From an uncultured Prevotellaceae bacterium (GTDB lineage: Bacteria; Bacteroidota; Bacteroidia; Bacteroidales; Bacteroidaceae), in NCBI GenBank assembly GCA_902768105.1, contig CACXJZ010000002.1:17651-81650 (forward strand): a DNA stretch of 64,000 bases, read 5' to 3'. Within the stretch, counting starts at the first letter, position 1. Every line of letters begins with the position of its first letter. Positions 55,301 through 64,000 of the stretch are shown piece by piece. Under the pieces are notes generated by a model. That model saw nothing but the letters and a program-made list of their open reading frames with translations. It made no database searches and had not been told where the DNA came from. Made by a program: the position numbers and the translations under genes.

Positions 55301-56372
55301 CATATTGGCGTGCAACCTTTCTGTAGTCATGGTGCTTCTTAACGTAGGCAATACTGTCAGCCTTTAGTTTGTTAATCTTGTCGGTGTTCAGAATCAGCCA
55401 CTCGAGTCTGGAATAGACACTCTGATAGGTTGGCTCCACATTGATGATTGGCTGAATGCTGTCCTCGTGGATGATTTGGTAGTTTTCCGGTTCTCCTCCT
55501 CCGATGACAATGATTCCCTTGCTCATGGCTATCAGGGAGTTCATGGATGGGGTATAGCTATATAGCTGGTCTAACATGACATCGCTGCTGTTCATGGACT
55601 GTTCGTATTCCTTATAAGGCAAATCTTCCACTCTTACTATTTCACATTGTTGAGGATATTGTTTCGCAATATCTTCCAAGGCCCTAAGCATGATGTCTGT
55701 CCCTTTATAAACACTTCTTTTTTTGTCAATGCCAATGAAGAAACGTATGACCTTTCCGTTAAACTGGTGTACAGGAACGTCGTTGCCGGATATGATAGGT
55801 AGTGGAATATATCTCGTCTTATCGGGAAAGTATATGGAATAACATGCCTGATATTCGTATAGGCACGTAGGAATATAGTCTGCATCCTCCATGACATAGC
55901 GTGTATAGTCTCCCTTGGGTGTGTTAACGTATTCATTGATGAAGAAGCGTGTTGCTTCATCGTCACGCATTTTATCTCCAATATAGAAATCCCCGTATCG
56001 GAAGGTCTTACGATGTATGCCGTCATCCACCCAATACCAGTCGCAGCCGAATGCTCCCACAACGACTTTCCTGTTATGTCGGCGAAGGTATCGGTAAAAA
56101 GGATATTGCCTTTCTGCTTTAAATCCAAAGGTGTCGGGATTAATAAGCTGGACAATGTCGTATTTTTTGAACTTCCGAAGAAGAGACACCATGCGTATCA
56201 TGTGAAATATTCCAGAAAAAGGTCCTTTGGAACGTCTGATATTGATATCGCGTGGGAAATCATGAAACATGTTTCCGTCCCCAACGGTTGTCACTTCATG
56301 TCCAAGTTCTCGCAATCCTTCGGCAAGAAATGTATGAAGACCACTATACTCTCCGAAAAGCAGAATTCTCAT
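55275..56372 (-). CDS. GT-B fold glycosyltransferase-like protein
   Basis: 365 aa. LLFGEYSGLHTFLAEGLREL gives the GT-B N-terminal start, and the C-terminal part (FIGIDKKRSVYKGTDIMLRA, LDQLYSYTPSMNSLIAMSKG) matches the UDP-sugar domain of family 4-like transferases. The catalytic EXE motif is less clear than in its neighbour, so the sugar donor is uncertain. It overlaps the GT2 gene by 4 bp and is in the same minus-strand operon. Confidence 0.75.
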   Translation of the reverse strand: MRILLFGEYSGLHTFLAEGLRELGHEVTTVGDGNMFHDFPRDINIRRSKGPFSGIFHMIRMVSLLRKFKKYDIVQLINPDTFGFKAERQYPFYRYLRRHNRKVVVGAFGCDWYWVDDGIHRKTFRYGDFYIGDKMRDDEATRFFINEYVNTPKGDYTRYVMEDADYIPTCLYEYQACYSIYFPDKTRYIPLPIISGNDVPVHQFNGKVIRFFIGIDKKRSVYKGTDIMLRALEDIAKQYPQQCEIVRVEDLPYKEYEQSMNSSDVMLDQLYSYTPSMNSLIAMSKGIIVIGGGEPENYQIIHEDSIQPIINVEPTYQSVYSRLEWLILNTDKINKLKADSIAYVKKHHDYRKVARQYVNLYESLL

Positions 56373-57334
56373 CTCTCTCTCTTTAATAATGGTAACACTC
56401 GTATCAGCAGCTTTCGTCCGAAGTTACTATTAGTCAGACGACGGAACCACTTGTATTTAGTGGTGTAGTTCTTGTCGGGTAGGGGGAAGAGTCCTTCACG
56501 CTGAAGGAGGGAGAGCTTGCGCTCAAGATAGTGACGAGAACGTGTTTGCACGATAACATTGTAGATGTAGTCCATTGTCAGCTGGGCCACACGGCGGTTA
56601 ATGGCTTGTTGTTCATTGTAAGGTAGCGTCGTGATCATGTTTCTTAGGCTGGTAATCACGTACAGTTTATCTGCAAGCCGTTTGATTTTGCTACGATTGT
56701 CTTTCTTGCTGGTTATGGTGCCTTTATGTTTCCGATAGACATACGCCTTCGCATTGGTACGATACACTGCTTGTGCCTGTAACAGCAGGCGTGGTGTGAA
56801 TTCCTCGTCTTCATGATAGATGTTAGGAGTAAATCGTAGTGTACCTAATATGGCTCTGTTGAAGATGTACCCACATGCTGTACCGTGAATGTTTTGCTGT
56901 TTCATGAGGCTGGCACCGTTCAAGGGACCTTGATCCTCAAATGTTGCACCATGTGTGGGGTGATGTGAAAAATCAAACACTACCATGTCTGGCTGGTTGT
57001 AGCGTACAAGGTCGAGGCTGTGTTCGTAGGCAGCCTGATTGAGGTAGTCGTCTGCGTCTATGAATTGCAGGTATAATCCACTTGCCATGCGCATGCCCAG
57101 ATTGCGTGCCTCGCTCAATCCTTTGTTCTTCTGACGCACATAGATAATGTCGTCACCATATTTGAGTAATTCGTTGATGGGACTCTCTGCAGAGCCGTCG
57201 TCGATAATGATTATCTCGCGTTCGTAAGGACGTAATGAGAGAACGAGAATGCTTTCGAGACATTCGCGTAACATCTTCACCGGCTGGTTGTAATAGGTCA
57301 GGATGAAGCTTACTTTCAGATTCGTTGTCTGCAT
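56369..57334 (-). CDS. Family 2 glycosyltransferase
   Basis: 321 aa. VSFILTYYNQPVKMLREC (about 9-26), IIIIDDGSAESP (about 42-53), NKGLSEARNLGM and FIDADDYLN with the DxD site are GT-A motifs, and HEDEEFTPRLLLQA is the ED motif region. First gene of the minus-strand pair. The ATG at 57334 lies 9 bp after the -7 box, so the message is nearly leaderless. It is divergent from the flippase gene. Confidence 0.85.
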   Translation of the reverse strand: MQTTNLKVSFILTYYNQPVKMLRECLESILVLSLRPYEREIIIIDDGSAESPINELLKYGDDIIYVRQKNKGLSEARNLGMRMASGLYLQFIDADDYLNQAAYEHSLDLVRYNQPDMVVFDFSHHPTHGATFEDQGPLNGASLMKQQNIHGTACGYIFNRAILGTLRFTPNIYHEDEEFTPRLLLQAQAVYRTNAKAYVYRKHKGTITSKKDNRSKIKRLADKLYVITSLRNMITTLPYNEQQAINRRVAQLTMDYIYNVIVQTRSRHYLERKLSLLQREGLFPLPDKNYTTKYKWFRRLTNSNFGRKLLIRVLPLLKRER

Positions 57335-57343
57335 ACCAAAGTA

Positions 57344-57374
57344 CAAAGGTAGTGCAAATTGAGTGAAATGCAAA
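57344..57374 (-). promoter_or_regulatory. Promoter of the GT2 / GT-B operon
   Basis: TTTG (57371-57374) and TACCTTTG (57344-57351) are 19 bp apart on the minus strand. Confidence 0.7.
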
Positions 57375-57407
57375 ATATTTTTTGTTTTTTTACGTTTCAT
57401 ATATGAA

Positions 57408-58853
57408 ATGAGCGATAATAGCTACAGGCATATCCTGAAATATACGGGCGTGTTTGGAGGCGTGCAGGGCTTGAATGTGTTGATAAGCCTTGTACGTAAT
57501 AAGTGTGTAGCACTCTTGTTGGGACCTGGTGGCATGGGATTGTTATCGTTGCTGAATACTGCCATGCAGTTCATGTCGCAGGCAACCAATCTGGGTATTG
57601 CCACGAGTGCCATCCGTCATGTGTCGGAATTGTTTGACGCTGGCGAAGAAGGCCCACTGCTGCATTACATTAAGGTGGTGCGTGCCTGGTGCCTGGTGGC
57701 GGCATTCTTGGGTGTGGCTTTATGTTTTGTGGCAGCTCCGCTGCTTGACCTGATGTCGTTCTCGTGGGGTGACCATACGCTGCATTTCTTCCTTTTGGCT
57801 CCGGCAGTGGGTATGCTTGCCATTACTGGGGGAGAGACAGCTATTCTGAAGGCTACACGTAGATTACGTCCGTTGGCTATTATTCAAATATGGGCCATGA
57901 TAGCATCACTGTTCATAGCTATACCGCTTTATTATTTCTTCGGCAATCCAGCCATTGTGCCGGTGATTACGATGATGGCCTTCGTCACGATGTTTCTGAC
58001 CTTGATTTATTCTTATAGGTTTTATCCCCTGTCGTTAAAGGGCTCGTGGGAGGCATTGGACGAGGGTAAACCTATGGTTAAGCTTGGTATAGCGTTTATT
58101 TTGGCAGGTGTTGTGGGCAGTGGCTCTGAGATGTTCATTCGTTCTTTTCTGAATGTGCAAGGTAGTTTGGACGATGTGGGCCTGTATAATGCTGCATATA
58201 TGATGGTGGTCACCTATGCAGGTATGGTGTTCTCGGCTTTGGATTCCGACTACTTCCCACGCCTGTCAGCCGTTAATCAGGATATTCTGGCTTCCAATGA
58301 TATCATTAACCGTCAGTTGGAGATGTCGTTGCTCATGGTGGCCCCCATGCTTGTTGCCTTCATTATCGGTCTGCCAATACTCATCCCTTTGTTATTCAGT
58401 AATGAGTTTGTTTCTATTGTCCCCATGACTCAGTTGGCCGCAACGTCAATGTATATGAAGGTGTTGACGCTCCCTGTGGCTTACCTGACGCTGGCACGCG
58501 GTCGCTCAAGATCTTACCTCCTGCTCGAAACGGCTTATTTCGTATTCTTCGTGGCTGCCGTATGGGTATGTTATGAGCAATGGGGATTATATGGCATGGG
58601 TATAGCCTTGGTCGCTGCCCATGTGTTTGATTTGATAATGATTCATCTCTATGCACGCTTTCAGTTTGCATATCGTGTTTCACGTCCAGTAGTACGTTAT
58701 TCTTTGGTACAGACAGGACTTGGTTTTCTGGCCTTGGGTATTACGTGGATAGAAAAACCGCTGACTTATTGGGTCAGCGGCTCTCTGTTGTTTATGTTAA
58801 GCGCTGCTTTCTCGCTGATTCTTATCAGGAGGAAAGCTCGTAAGATTGCTTAG
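57408..58853 (+). CDS. Polysaccharide/O-antigen flippase (Wzx-like)
   Basis: 481 aa with about 12-14 hydrophobic helices. YTGVFGGVQGLNVLISLVRN and ALLLGPGGMGLLSLLNTAMQ at the start, and SALDSDYFPRLSAVNQD in the middle, are typical of polysaccharide biosynthesis flippases of the MOP superfamily. It should move lipid-linked glycan units across the inner membrane, consistent with the four surrounding glycosyltransferases. The last 4 bp overlap the convergent porin gene. Confidence 0.88.
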   Translation: MSDNSYRHILKYTGVFGGVQGLNVLISLVRNKCVALLLGPGGMGLLSLLNTAMQFMSQATNLGIATSAIRHVSELFDAGEEGPLLHYIKVVRAWCLVAAFLGVALCFVAAPLLDLMSFSWGDHTLHFFLLAPAVGMLAITGGETAILKATRRLRPLAIIQIWAMIASLFIAIPLYYFFGNPAIVPVITMMAFVTMFLTLIYSYRFYPLSLKGSWEALDEGKPMVKLGIAFILAGVVGSGSEMFIRSFLNVQGSLDDVGLYNAAYMMVVTYAGMVFSALDSDYFPRLSAVNQDILASNDIINRQLEMSLLMVAPMLVAFIIGLPILIPLLFSNEFVSIVPMTQLAATSMYMKVLTLPVAYLTLARGRSRSYLLLETAYFVFFVAAVWVCYEQWGLYGMGIALVAAHVFDLIMIHLYARFQFAYRVSRPVVRYSLVQTGLGFLALGITWIEKPLTYWVSGSLLFMLSAAFSLILIRRKARKIA

Positions 58854-59983
58854 AATCTGAAGTCCAGTTCAAGGTCAACGAAGTTGTAGTTGTGGTTTTC
58901 CAGAACGCGGTCATTGACGCGTGCATACTCGATGTTCATCTGCAGGTTCTTCGTGAAAAAGTAATTGAAACCCACTTCGTACATCGTCTTGGCACGGTTC
59001 CACTCCTTGTTGTCACGATAGCACTGGTAGCGGGCCTTGGCATGTAGCTTCGATTTCACGACAGGCACAATGCCGAAAGCGTACCAACCATCAGCCTTGT
59101 CGCCCAAGTCGAGGTTTGTTCCCCATCCCTGGCTGTGCAGATACTCAGCACGGAACGTATATTCGTCCTTGTCGTACTCGGCAGAGAGACAGTAGCGGTT
59201 TTTACGTGCACTCTTGATGGTGATGGAATTGGAAGTCATGTCAGGAGTAACATACCCCTCCTTGGAATACCATCCGTCAGGTACAAAGGTCGCCGCTACC
59301 TCACCTTTAGTTCCCGTCCAGCCGAAGGCACCGATGCGTACACCCTCAATAGGCATTACCCACAGTCCGCCGATGATGTCCTTCTTGTTGTCCTTGTCCT
59401 TCTGGTTAATGCCTTCGCCGTTGTAGATGCCTACCTGATAGTGCAGCAGACGACGTCCGTTGGCATTGGGGAAAAGGCCACCTGAAATCTGGATACCGAT
59501 GTCACGACCACCACTCGACTTCTCGCCAGTACGGTCGCCGAAGCCTGAGAGTGCATTGATGACGTTGGCGTACGAGTACCAGCCCTGTGTGATGGGGTGG
59601 GTGGGGTTCTCGAAAGTGAAGGCACGTTTGAACTGACCAGCACGTACCTTGAACTCCGGATACTTTCTCCACTCAGCATACAGGTCAACCAACTGTACGG
59701 TAGGTTCTCCAGGACCCTTCACGTTGGTGCCCTGAATCTGTGCACGCCAGTCGAAGTCACCAATCTTGCCATCCAGGATGAAACGAGCCAGACGCAAGTT
59801 GAACGAGTTGCTGTGGTTACCCTCAGGGTCCTGTCCCTGATACTGTAGCATGCCGTAACCACTGAACTTTATGTTCCTTACCCATTGGGGGAGTTCAATG
59901 GTTGTTTTCTTTTCTTGTTCTTGTGCATTGGCAGTCAATGCAAAGGCCATCGCGCAGAGGGCCGTTGTAACGAGTTTGTTCAT
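58850..59983 (-). CDS. Porin of the phosphate-selective O/P type
   Basis: 377 aa with a signal peptide (1-20). ARFILDGKIGDFDWRAQIQG, VQLVDLYAEWRKYPEFKVRAGQFK and TFENPTHPITQ are typical of OprO/OprP-like Bacteroidetes porins, and the chain ends in ELDFRF. It probably transports anions; no phosphate genes are nearby. Its start overlaps the rlmD stop (ATGA), so it is translationally coupled to the methyltransferase. Confidence 0.82.
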   Translation of the reverse strand: MNKLVTTALCAMAFALTANAQEQEKKTTIELPQWVRNIKFSGYGMLQYQGQDPEGNHSNSFNLRLARFILDGKIGDFDWRAQIQGTNVKGPGEPTVQLVDLYAEWRKYPEFKVRAGQFKRAFTFENPTHPITQGWYSYANVINALSGFGDRTGEKSSGGRDIGIQISGGLFPNANGRRLLHYQVGIYNGEGINQKDKDNKKDIIGGLWVMPIEGVRIGAFGWTGTKGEVAATFVPDGWYSKEGYVTPDMTSNSITIKSARKNRYCLSAEYDKDEYTFRAEYLHSQGWGTNLDLGDKADGWYAFGIVPVVKSKLHAKARYQCYRDNKEWNRAKTMYEVGFNYFFTKNLQMNIEYARVNDRVLENHNYNFVDLELDFRF

Positions 59984-61458
59984 AATGATGATTTTTGGGT
60001 TAGTAATACTACATTTTCTACGTGTGGCGTATGTGGGAACATATCCACGGGTTGTACCGCCTCCACCTTGTAGGCAACGTCCAGCATCTGTAGGTCGCGA
60101 GCTTGTGTTGCCGGGTTGCACGATATGTAGACGATTCGTTTCGGAGCTGCACGCAGAATGGTTTGTACCACGTCTGGGTGCATACCTGCACGTGGCGGAT
60201 CGGTGATAATGATGTCTGGCCGTCCATGCTCTTTGATGAAATCATCATTTAGGATGTCTTTCATGTCGCCAGCATAGAACAGCGTGTTGTCTATGCCGTT
60301 GACCTCAGAGTTAATCTTGGCGTCTTCAATGGCCTCAGGTACGTACTCGATGCCGATAACCTGACGGGCCTGACGTGCAACGAAATTGGCAATGGTGCCA
60401 GTGCCGGTATAGAGGTCGTAGATAAGGGGTTTCTCTGAGTCCTCCGAGTTTTCGGAAAAGGCAAACTTACGTGCAACGCTATATAACACATAAGCCTGTT
60501 CGGTGTTCGTCTGATAGAACGATTTGGGTCCCACTTTGAATTTCAAGTCTTCCATCAGCTCAAAGATGTGGTCGTTGCCCTTGAATGTCAGGATGTCCTG
60601 GTCACCAATGGTGTCGTTGCACTTCTGGTTATCCAGATACATTAACGAAGTGATTTCTGGGAACTCATCGGCAATATGCTGCAACAGCGCGATAGCCTGA
60701 TGACCTTCTGCAGAATTCCAATGATTATCATCGTTCAAGTGGAACTGGAAGATAACCATCCATTCTCCTGAGTTTGAGTTACGTATAATAATGTCGCGAA
60801 GCAATCCGGTCTGTGCGCGTAGGTCGAAGAATGACAAACCATTCGCCATCGCATAGTCGCGTACCTCATTGCGAATCCGGTTGTGCAGGTCGTCCATCAG
60901 CCAGCACTTGTCGATGGGCAGAATCTTGTCAAACGCTCCCGTAATGTGGAAGCCGATAGCTGGCACATCCTTGGCTCCCCCGCCTTCGAAGGGAGCGGGG
61001 GGGAGGTCTCTCATCTCCTCCTTGGTCAAATACCTTTTGTTCGCACATCCGTAGTCCAGCTTGTTGCGGTACTCCTGCGTCTTCACGCTACCCAATATGG
61101 AACGGAACTCAGGCAGTTCAATCTTCCCGATGCGGTGTAGCTGGTCATACACTTGCTGCTGCTTCATGCGCAGCTGTTCCTCGTAGGGTATGTGCTGCCA
61201 CTTGCATCCTCCGCACACGCCGTAGTGCTGGCAGAACGGCTTAGTGCGTAGGGGAGAGGGCTTGTTGATGCTGACAATCTCAGCCTCCATGAACGAATGC
61301 TTCTTGCGCCTTACCTGAAGGTCAACAATGTCGCCAGGTACGGCATAAGGAACAAACACTACCATATCTTCTATACGCGCGAGGGCTTTGCCTTCGGCTG
61401 CATAGCCGGTTATCTCAATGTCGTGCAACAGTGGCAGGGCTTTCTTCTTTCTACTCAT
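59980..61458 (-). CDS. rlmD: 23S rRNA (uracil-5-)-methyltransferase RlmD
   Basis: 492 aa. TRAM domain at the N-terminus, iron-sulfur cluster Cys residues in CQHYGVCGGC (76, 82, 85) and KCWLMDD, SAM-binding YDLYTGTGTIANFVA, IITDPPRAGMH, and catalytic Cys in YISCNPATQARDL. It methylates U1939-type uracil. Residues about 150-164 (DLPPAPFEGGGAKDV) come from an in-frame palindromic repeat near the iron-sulfur region. The -7 box lies 4 bp before the ATG, so the mRNA is probably leaderless. Confidence 0.88.
   Translation of the reverse strand: MSRKKKALPLLHDIEITGYAAEGKALARIEDMVVFVPYAVPGDIVDLQVRRKKHSFMEAEIVSINKPSPLRTKPFCQHYGVCGGCKWQHIPYEEQLRMKQQQVYDQLHRIGKIELPEFRSILGSVKTQEYRNKLDYGCANKRYLTKEEMRDLPPAPFEGGGAKDVPAIGFHITGAFDKILPIDKCWLMDDLHNRIRNEVRDYAMANGLSFFDLRAQTGLLRDIIIRNSNSGEWMVIFQFHLNDDNHWNSAEGHQAIALLQHIADEFPEITSLMYLDNQKCNDTIGDQDILTFKGNDHIFELMEDLKFKVGPKSFYQTNTEQAYVLYSVARKFAFSENSEDSEKPLIYDLYTGTGTIANFVARQARQVIGIEYVPEAIEDAKINSEVNGIDNTLFYAGDMKDILNDDFIKEHGRPDIIITDPPRAGMHPDVVQTILRAAPKRIVYISCNPATQARDLQMLDVAYKVEAVQPVDMFPHTPHVENVVLLTQKSSL
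60967..61011. repeat. GC-rich palindromic repeat inserted in frame in rlmD
   Basis: On the minus strand GACCTCCCCCCCGCTCCC is followed by TTCGAAGG and CGGGGGAG, the family pattern. The frame is unchanged. Confidence 0.65.
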
Positions 61459-61462
61459 GTTG

Positions 61463-61470
61463 CAAAGGTA
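61463..61470 (-). promoter_or_regulatory. Promoter of rlmD, probably leaderless
   Basis: TACCTTTG on the minus strand is 4 bp from the start codon, so transcription should begin at or next to the ATG. Confidence 0.65.
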
Positions 61471-61542
61471 GTAAAAAAGTCCGAGATAACCAAATGTTTG
61501 AAAAAAAATCCTAATTTCTTGCGTTGTTTATTTTTTTTTGTG

Positions 61543-61550
61543 TACCTTTG
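61543..61550 (+). promoter_or_regulatory. Promoter of ppdK
   Basis: TACCTTTG with CTTG 21 bp upstream. It gives a leader of about 50 nt, A/T-rich with AATATTTAATATTAATTG before the ATG at 61604. Confidence 0.7.
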
Positions 61551-61603
61551 TGCCTACTTATAGAAAACCAAATATTTAATATTAATTGTAATAAAGCTAA
61601 CTT

Positions 61604-64000
61604 ATGAGCCAAAAAAGAGTTTACCTCTTCGGTAATGGTAAGGCCGAAGGTAATGCAAAAATGCGTGAGGAACTCGGTGGTAAGGGTGCAAACCTTGCCG
61701 AGATGAACCTGCTTGGTGTTCCCGTTCCTCCAGGTTTTACAATCACAACCGATTGCTGTAACGAGTATTATCAGGTTGGTCAGCAGAAGATTATGGAGCT
61801 GCTGAACGACGACGTGATGGCTGCCGTGAAGCACATCGAGGTACTGATGAATTCGAAGTTCGGTGACAAGGAGAATCCTCTTCTCGTTTCTGTTCGTTCG
61901 GGTGCCCGTGCTTCTATGCCCGGTATGATGGACACTATCCTCAACCTTGGTCTGAACGACGAGGTGGCCGAGGGAATGGTGAAGAAGACCAACAACCCCC
62001 ACTTCGTTTATGACAGCTATCGTCGTTTCGTACAGATGTATGGTGACGTTGTGCTGGAGATGAAACCCGTTAACAAGACTGACATCGACCCATTTGAAGA
62101 GATCATCGAGAAGGTGAAGGCTGAGCGTGGCGTGAAGCTGGACAAGGACCTGAACGTCGACGAGCTGAAAAAGTTGGTTCAGTTGTTCAAGAAGGCCATC
62201 AAGGAGCGCACCGGTAAGGACTTCCCCAACGATCCTATCGAGCAGCTCTGGGGCGCTATCTGCGCTGTGTTCCGTTCTTGGATGAACGAGCGCGTGATGG
62301 CTATGGTATTCGGTAACATGGGCGACACCTCTGCTACAGGTGTATGCTTCAGCCGTGATGCTGCCAATGGTGAGAACTTGTTCAACGGTGAGTATTTGGT
62401 AAATGCTCAGGGTGAGGACGTTGTGGCTGGTATCCGTACCCCACAGCAGATCACGAAGATTGGTTCTCAGCGCTGGGCTGAGCGTGCCGGCATCTCTGAG
62501 GATGAGCGCCTAGCCAAGTATCCTTCTATGGAGGAGGCCATGCCTGAGACCTATGCACAGCTGAATCAGATTCAGGAGAACCTTGAGAACCACTATCACG
62601 ACATGCAGGATATGGAGTTCACCGTTCAGGAGGGCAAGCTGTGGTTCCTGCAGACCCGTAACGGTAAGCGCACTGGCGCAGCTATGGTAAAAATTGCCAT
62701 CGACCTGCTGCACGAGGGTATGATTGACGAGAAGACCGCCATCATGCGTTGCGAGCCCAACAAGCTCGACGAGCTGCTGCACCCCGTATTCGACAAGAAG
62801 GCTCTCTCTGCTGCTAAGGTTATTGCTCAGGGTCTGCCTGCTTCTCCTGGTGCTGCATGTGGTCAGATTGTGTTCCACGCTGACGACGCCAAGGCTTGGC
62901 ACGAGGATGGCCACAAGGTAGTGCTCGTACGTATCGAGACCTCTCCTGAGGACCTCGCTGGTATGGCTGCTGCCGAGGGTATTCTGACTGCTCGTGGTGG
63001 TATGACCTCTCACGCTGCTGTGGTTGCTCGCGGTATGGGTAAGTGCTGCGTATCAGGTGTAGGTGCACTGAACGTAAGCTATAAGGACAAGACTGTCGAG
63101 ATTGACGGCATTGTATATAAGGAAGGTGACTACATCTCTCTGAATGGTACCACTGGTCAGGTTTATGCTGGCGAGGTGCCCACCAAGGCTGCTGAGCTCT
63201 CTGGTGACTTCAAGGAGCTGATGGACCTCTGTGACAAGTATACCAAGCTGCAGGTTCGTACCAATGCTGATACTCCTCACGACGCACAGGTGGCTCGCGC
63301 CTTCGGTGCCAAGGGTATCGGTCTGACGCGTACTGAGCACATGTTCTTCGAGGACAAGAAGATCATCGCCATGCGTGAGATGATCCTCTCTGACAGCGTT
63401 GCTGGACGTGAGAAGGCTCTTGCTAAGTTGCTGCCTTACCAGAAGGCAGACTTCAAGGGCATCCTCGAGGCTATGGACGGTCTGCCCGTGAACATCCGTC
63501 TGTTGGATCCCCCTCTCCACGAGTTCGTTCCCCACGATATTCCTGGTCAGGAGACTATGGCCAAGGAGATGGGCGTAAGTCTGGAGGCTATCCAGCGCCG
63601 TGTCGCTTCTCTGGCCGAGAACAATCCGATGCTCGGACACCGTGGTTGCCGTCTGGGTATCACCTTCCCCGAAATCACCGCTATGCAGACCAAGGCTATC
63701 CTCTCTGCTGCTTGCGAGCTGAAGAAGGAAGGCAAGAACCCGATGCCCGAGATCATGGTTCCGCTGATTGGTACGCTGTACGAGCTGAAGCAGCAGAAAG
63801 AGGTTATCCAGTACGCCGCAAAGGAAGTGTTCCAGGAATACGGCATGGAGGTTGAGTTCGAGATTGGTACGATGATTGAGATTCCTCGTGCTGCTCTGAC
63901 CGCCGACCGTATCGCTGAGGAGGCTCAGTACTTCTCATTCGGTACCAACGACCTGACTCAGATGACCTTCGGTTACAGCCGCGACGATATCGCTTCGTTC
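61604..64000 (+). CDS. ppdK: Pyruvate, phosphate dikinase (5' part, cut by window end)
   Basis: The first 799 codons are present with no stop. MSQKRVYLFGNGKAEGNAKM starts the ATP-grasp domain, with ELGGKGANLAEMNLLGVPVP, and VRSGARASMPGMMDTILNLG is the nucleotide-binding loop. GGMTSHAAVVARGMG holds the phosphohistidine, and the C-terminal PEP-binding barrel begins with the LTRTEHMFF segment. The final catalytic Cys lies beyond the window. It interconverts pyruvate and phosphoenolpyruvate with ATP and phosphate, a gluconeogenic step in this group. Confidence 0.95.
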   Translation, partial: MSQKRVYLFGNGKAEGNAKMREELGGKGANLAEMNLLGVPVPPGFTITTDCCNEYYQVGQQKIMELLNDDVMAAVKHIEVLMNSKFGDKENPLLVSVRSGARASMPGMMDTILNLGLNDEVAEGMVKKTNNPHFVYDSYRRFVQMYGDVVLEMKPVNKTDIDPFEEIIEKVKAERGVKLDKDLNVDELKKLVQLFKKAIKERTGKDFPNDPIEQLWGAICAVFRSWMNERVMAMVFGNMGDTSATGVCFSRDAANGENLFNGEYLVNAQGEDVVAGIRTPQQITKIGSQRWAERAGISEDERLAKYPSMEEAMPETYAQLNQIQENLENHYHDMQDMEFTVQEGKLWFLQTRNGKRTGAAMVKIAIDLLHEGMIDEKTAIMRCEPNKLDELLHPVFDKKALSAAKVIAQGLPASPGAACGQIVFHADDAKAWHEDGHKVVLVRIETSPEDLAGMAAAEGILTARGGMTSHAAVVARGMGKCCVSGVGALNVSYKDKTVEIDGIVYKEGDYISLNGTTGQVYAGEVPTKAAELSGDFKELMDLCDKYTKLQVRTNADTPHDAQVARAFGAKGIGLTRTEHMFFEDKKIIAMREMILSDSVAGREKALAKLLPYQKADFKGILEAMDGLPVNIRLLDPPLHEFVPHDIPGQETMAKEMGVSLEAIQRRVASLAENNPMLGHRGCRLGITFPEITAMQTKAILSAACELKKEGKNPMPEIMVPLIGTLYELKQQKEVIQYAAKEVFQEYGMEVEFEIGTMIEIPRAALTADRIAEEAQYFSFGTNDLTQMTFGYSRDDIASF

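Overview
The window is a chromosomal segment of a Bacteroidota bacterium, most likely Prevotella or a close relative (Prevotellaceae). The evidence is the many promoters of the Bacteroidetes form (TAnnTTTG near -7, often with TTTG about 20 bp upstream), the gene families (TamB/TamL, SusD-free porins, a lipoprotein with a DUF4827 fold, TMEM43 family, DUF4112, periplasmic GH2) and the GC-rich palindromic repeats. No species can be named from sequence alone.

Layout. Positions 1-9215 are the right end of a prophage: a partial gene, a membrane-anchored coiled-coil protein, two small unknown proteins, a 1395-aa tape measure protein, a tail protein and a convergent tyrosine integrase, stopping at an initiator tRNA-Met gene (9215-9287, minus) that is the likely attachment site. 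Positions 9447-11579 hold tetR, fabG and a pseudouridine synthase. Positions 11646-20090 are an outer-membrane cluster: a FadL-like barrel, TamB and the lipoprotein TamL. A BadF/BadG-type sugar kinase follows on the minus strand.

Positions 21344-29560 are an accessory island of lower GC. On the minus strand it holds a restriction-modification-like operon: an EcoRI-family adenine methyltransferase, a DUF262-HNH protein and a PD-(D/E)XK/DUF4268 protein, transcribed behind a leader of about 320 nt with four long perfect or nearly perfect helices. Upstream lies an XRE-HicB-like regulator with its own terminator. On the plus strand is a replication module: a small unknown protein, a D5-type helicase, a CHC2 primase, an AT-rich tract and four 22-bp iterons. 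An HU-like gene with a folded leader follows.

Positions 30431-64000 are mostly core genome: TMEM43-like protein, sugar nucleotidyltransferase, DHH phosphoesterase, DUF4827 lipoprotein, glmM; a minus-strand membrane operon with a SulP transporter; dsbD; a carbohydrate-binding lipoprotein with a LytS/LytTR two-component pair; a GH2 beta-galactosidase; rpsP; a polysaccharide cluster (four glycosyltransferases and a flippase); rlmD with a porin; and ppdK, cut by the window end.

The signals that ordinary gene calling does not explain are (1) the long structured leader of the restriction-like operon, (2) a prophage leader RNA with two competing 5' arms for one 3' arm, (3) GC-rich palindromic elements inserted in frame in at least six proteins, and (4) 7-bp tandem repeats placed 6-8 bp upstream of the -7 box of four promoters.
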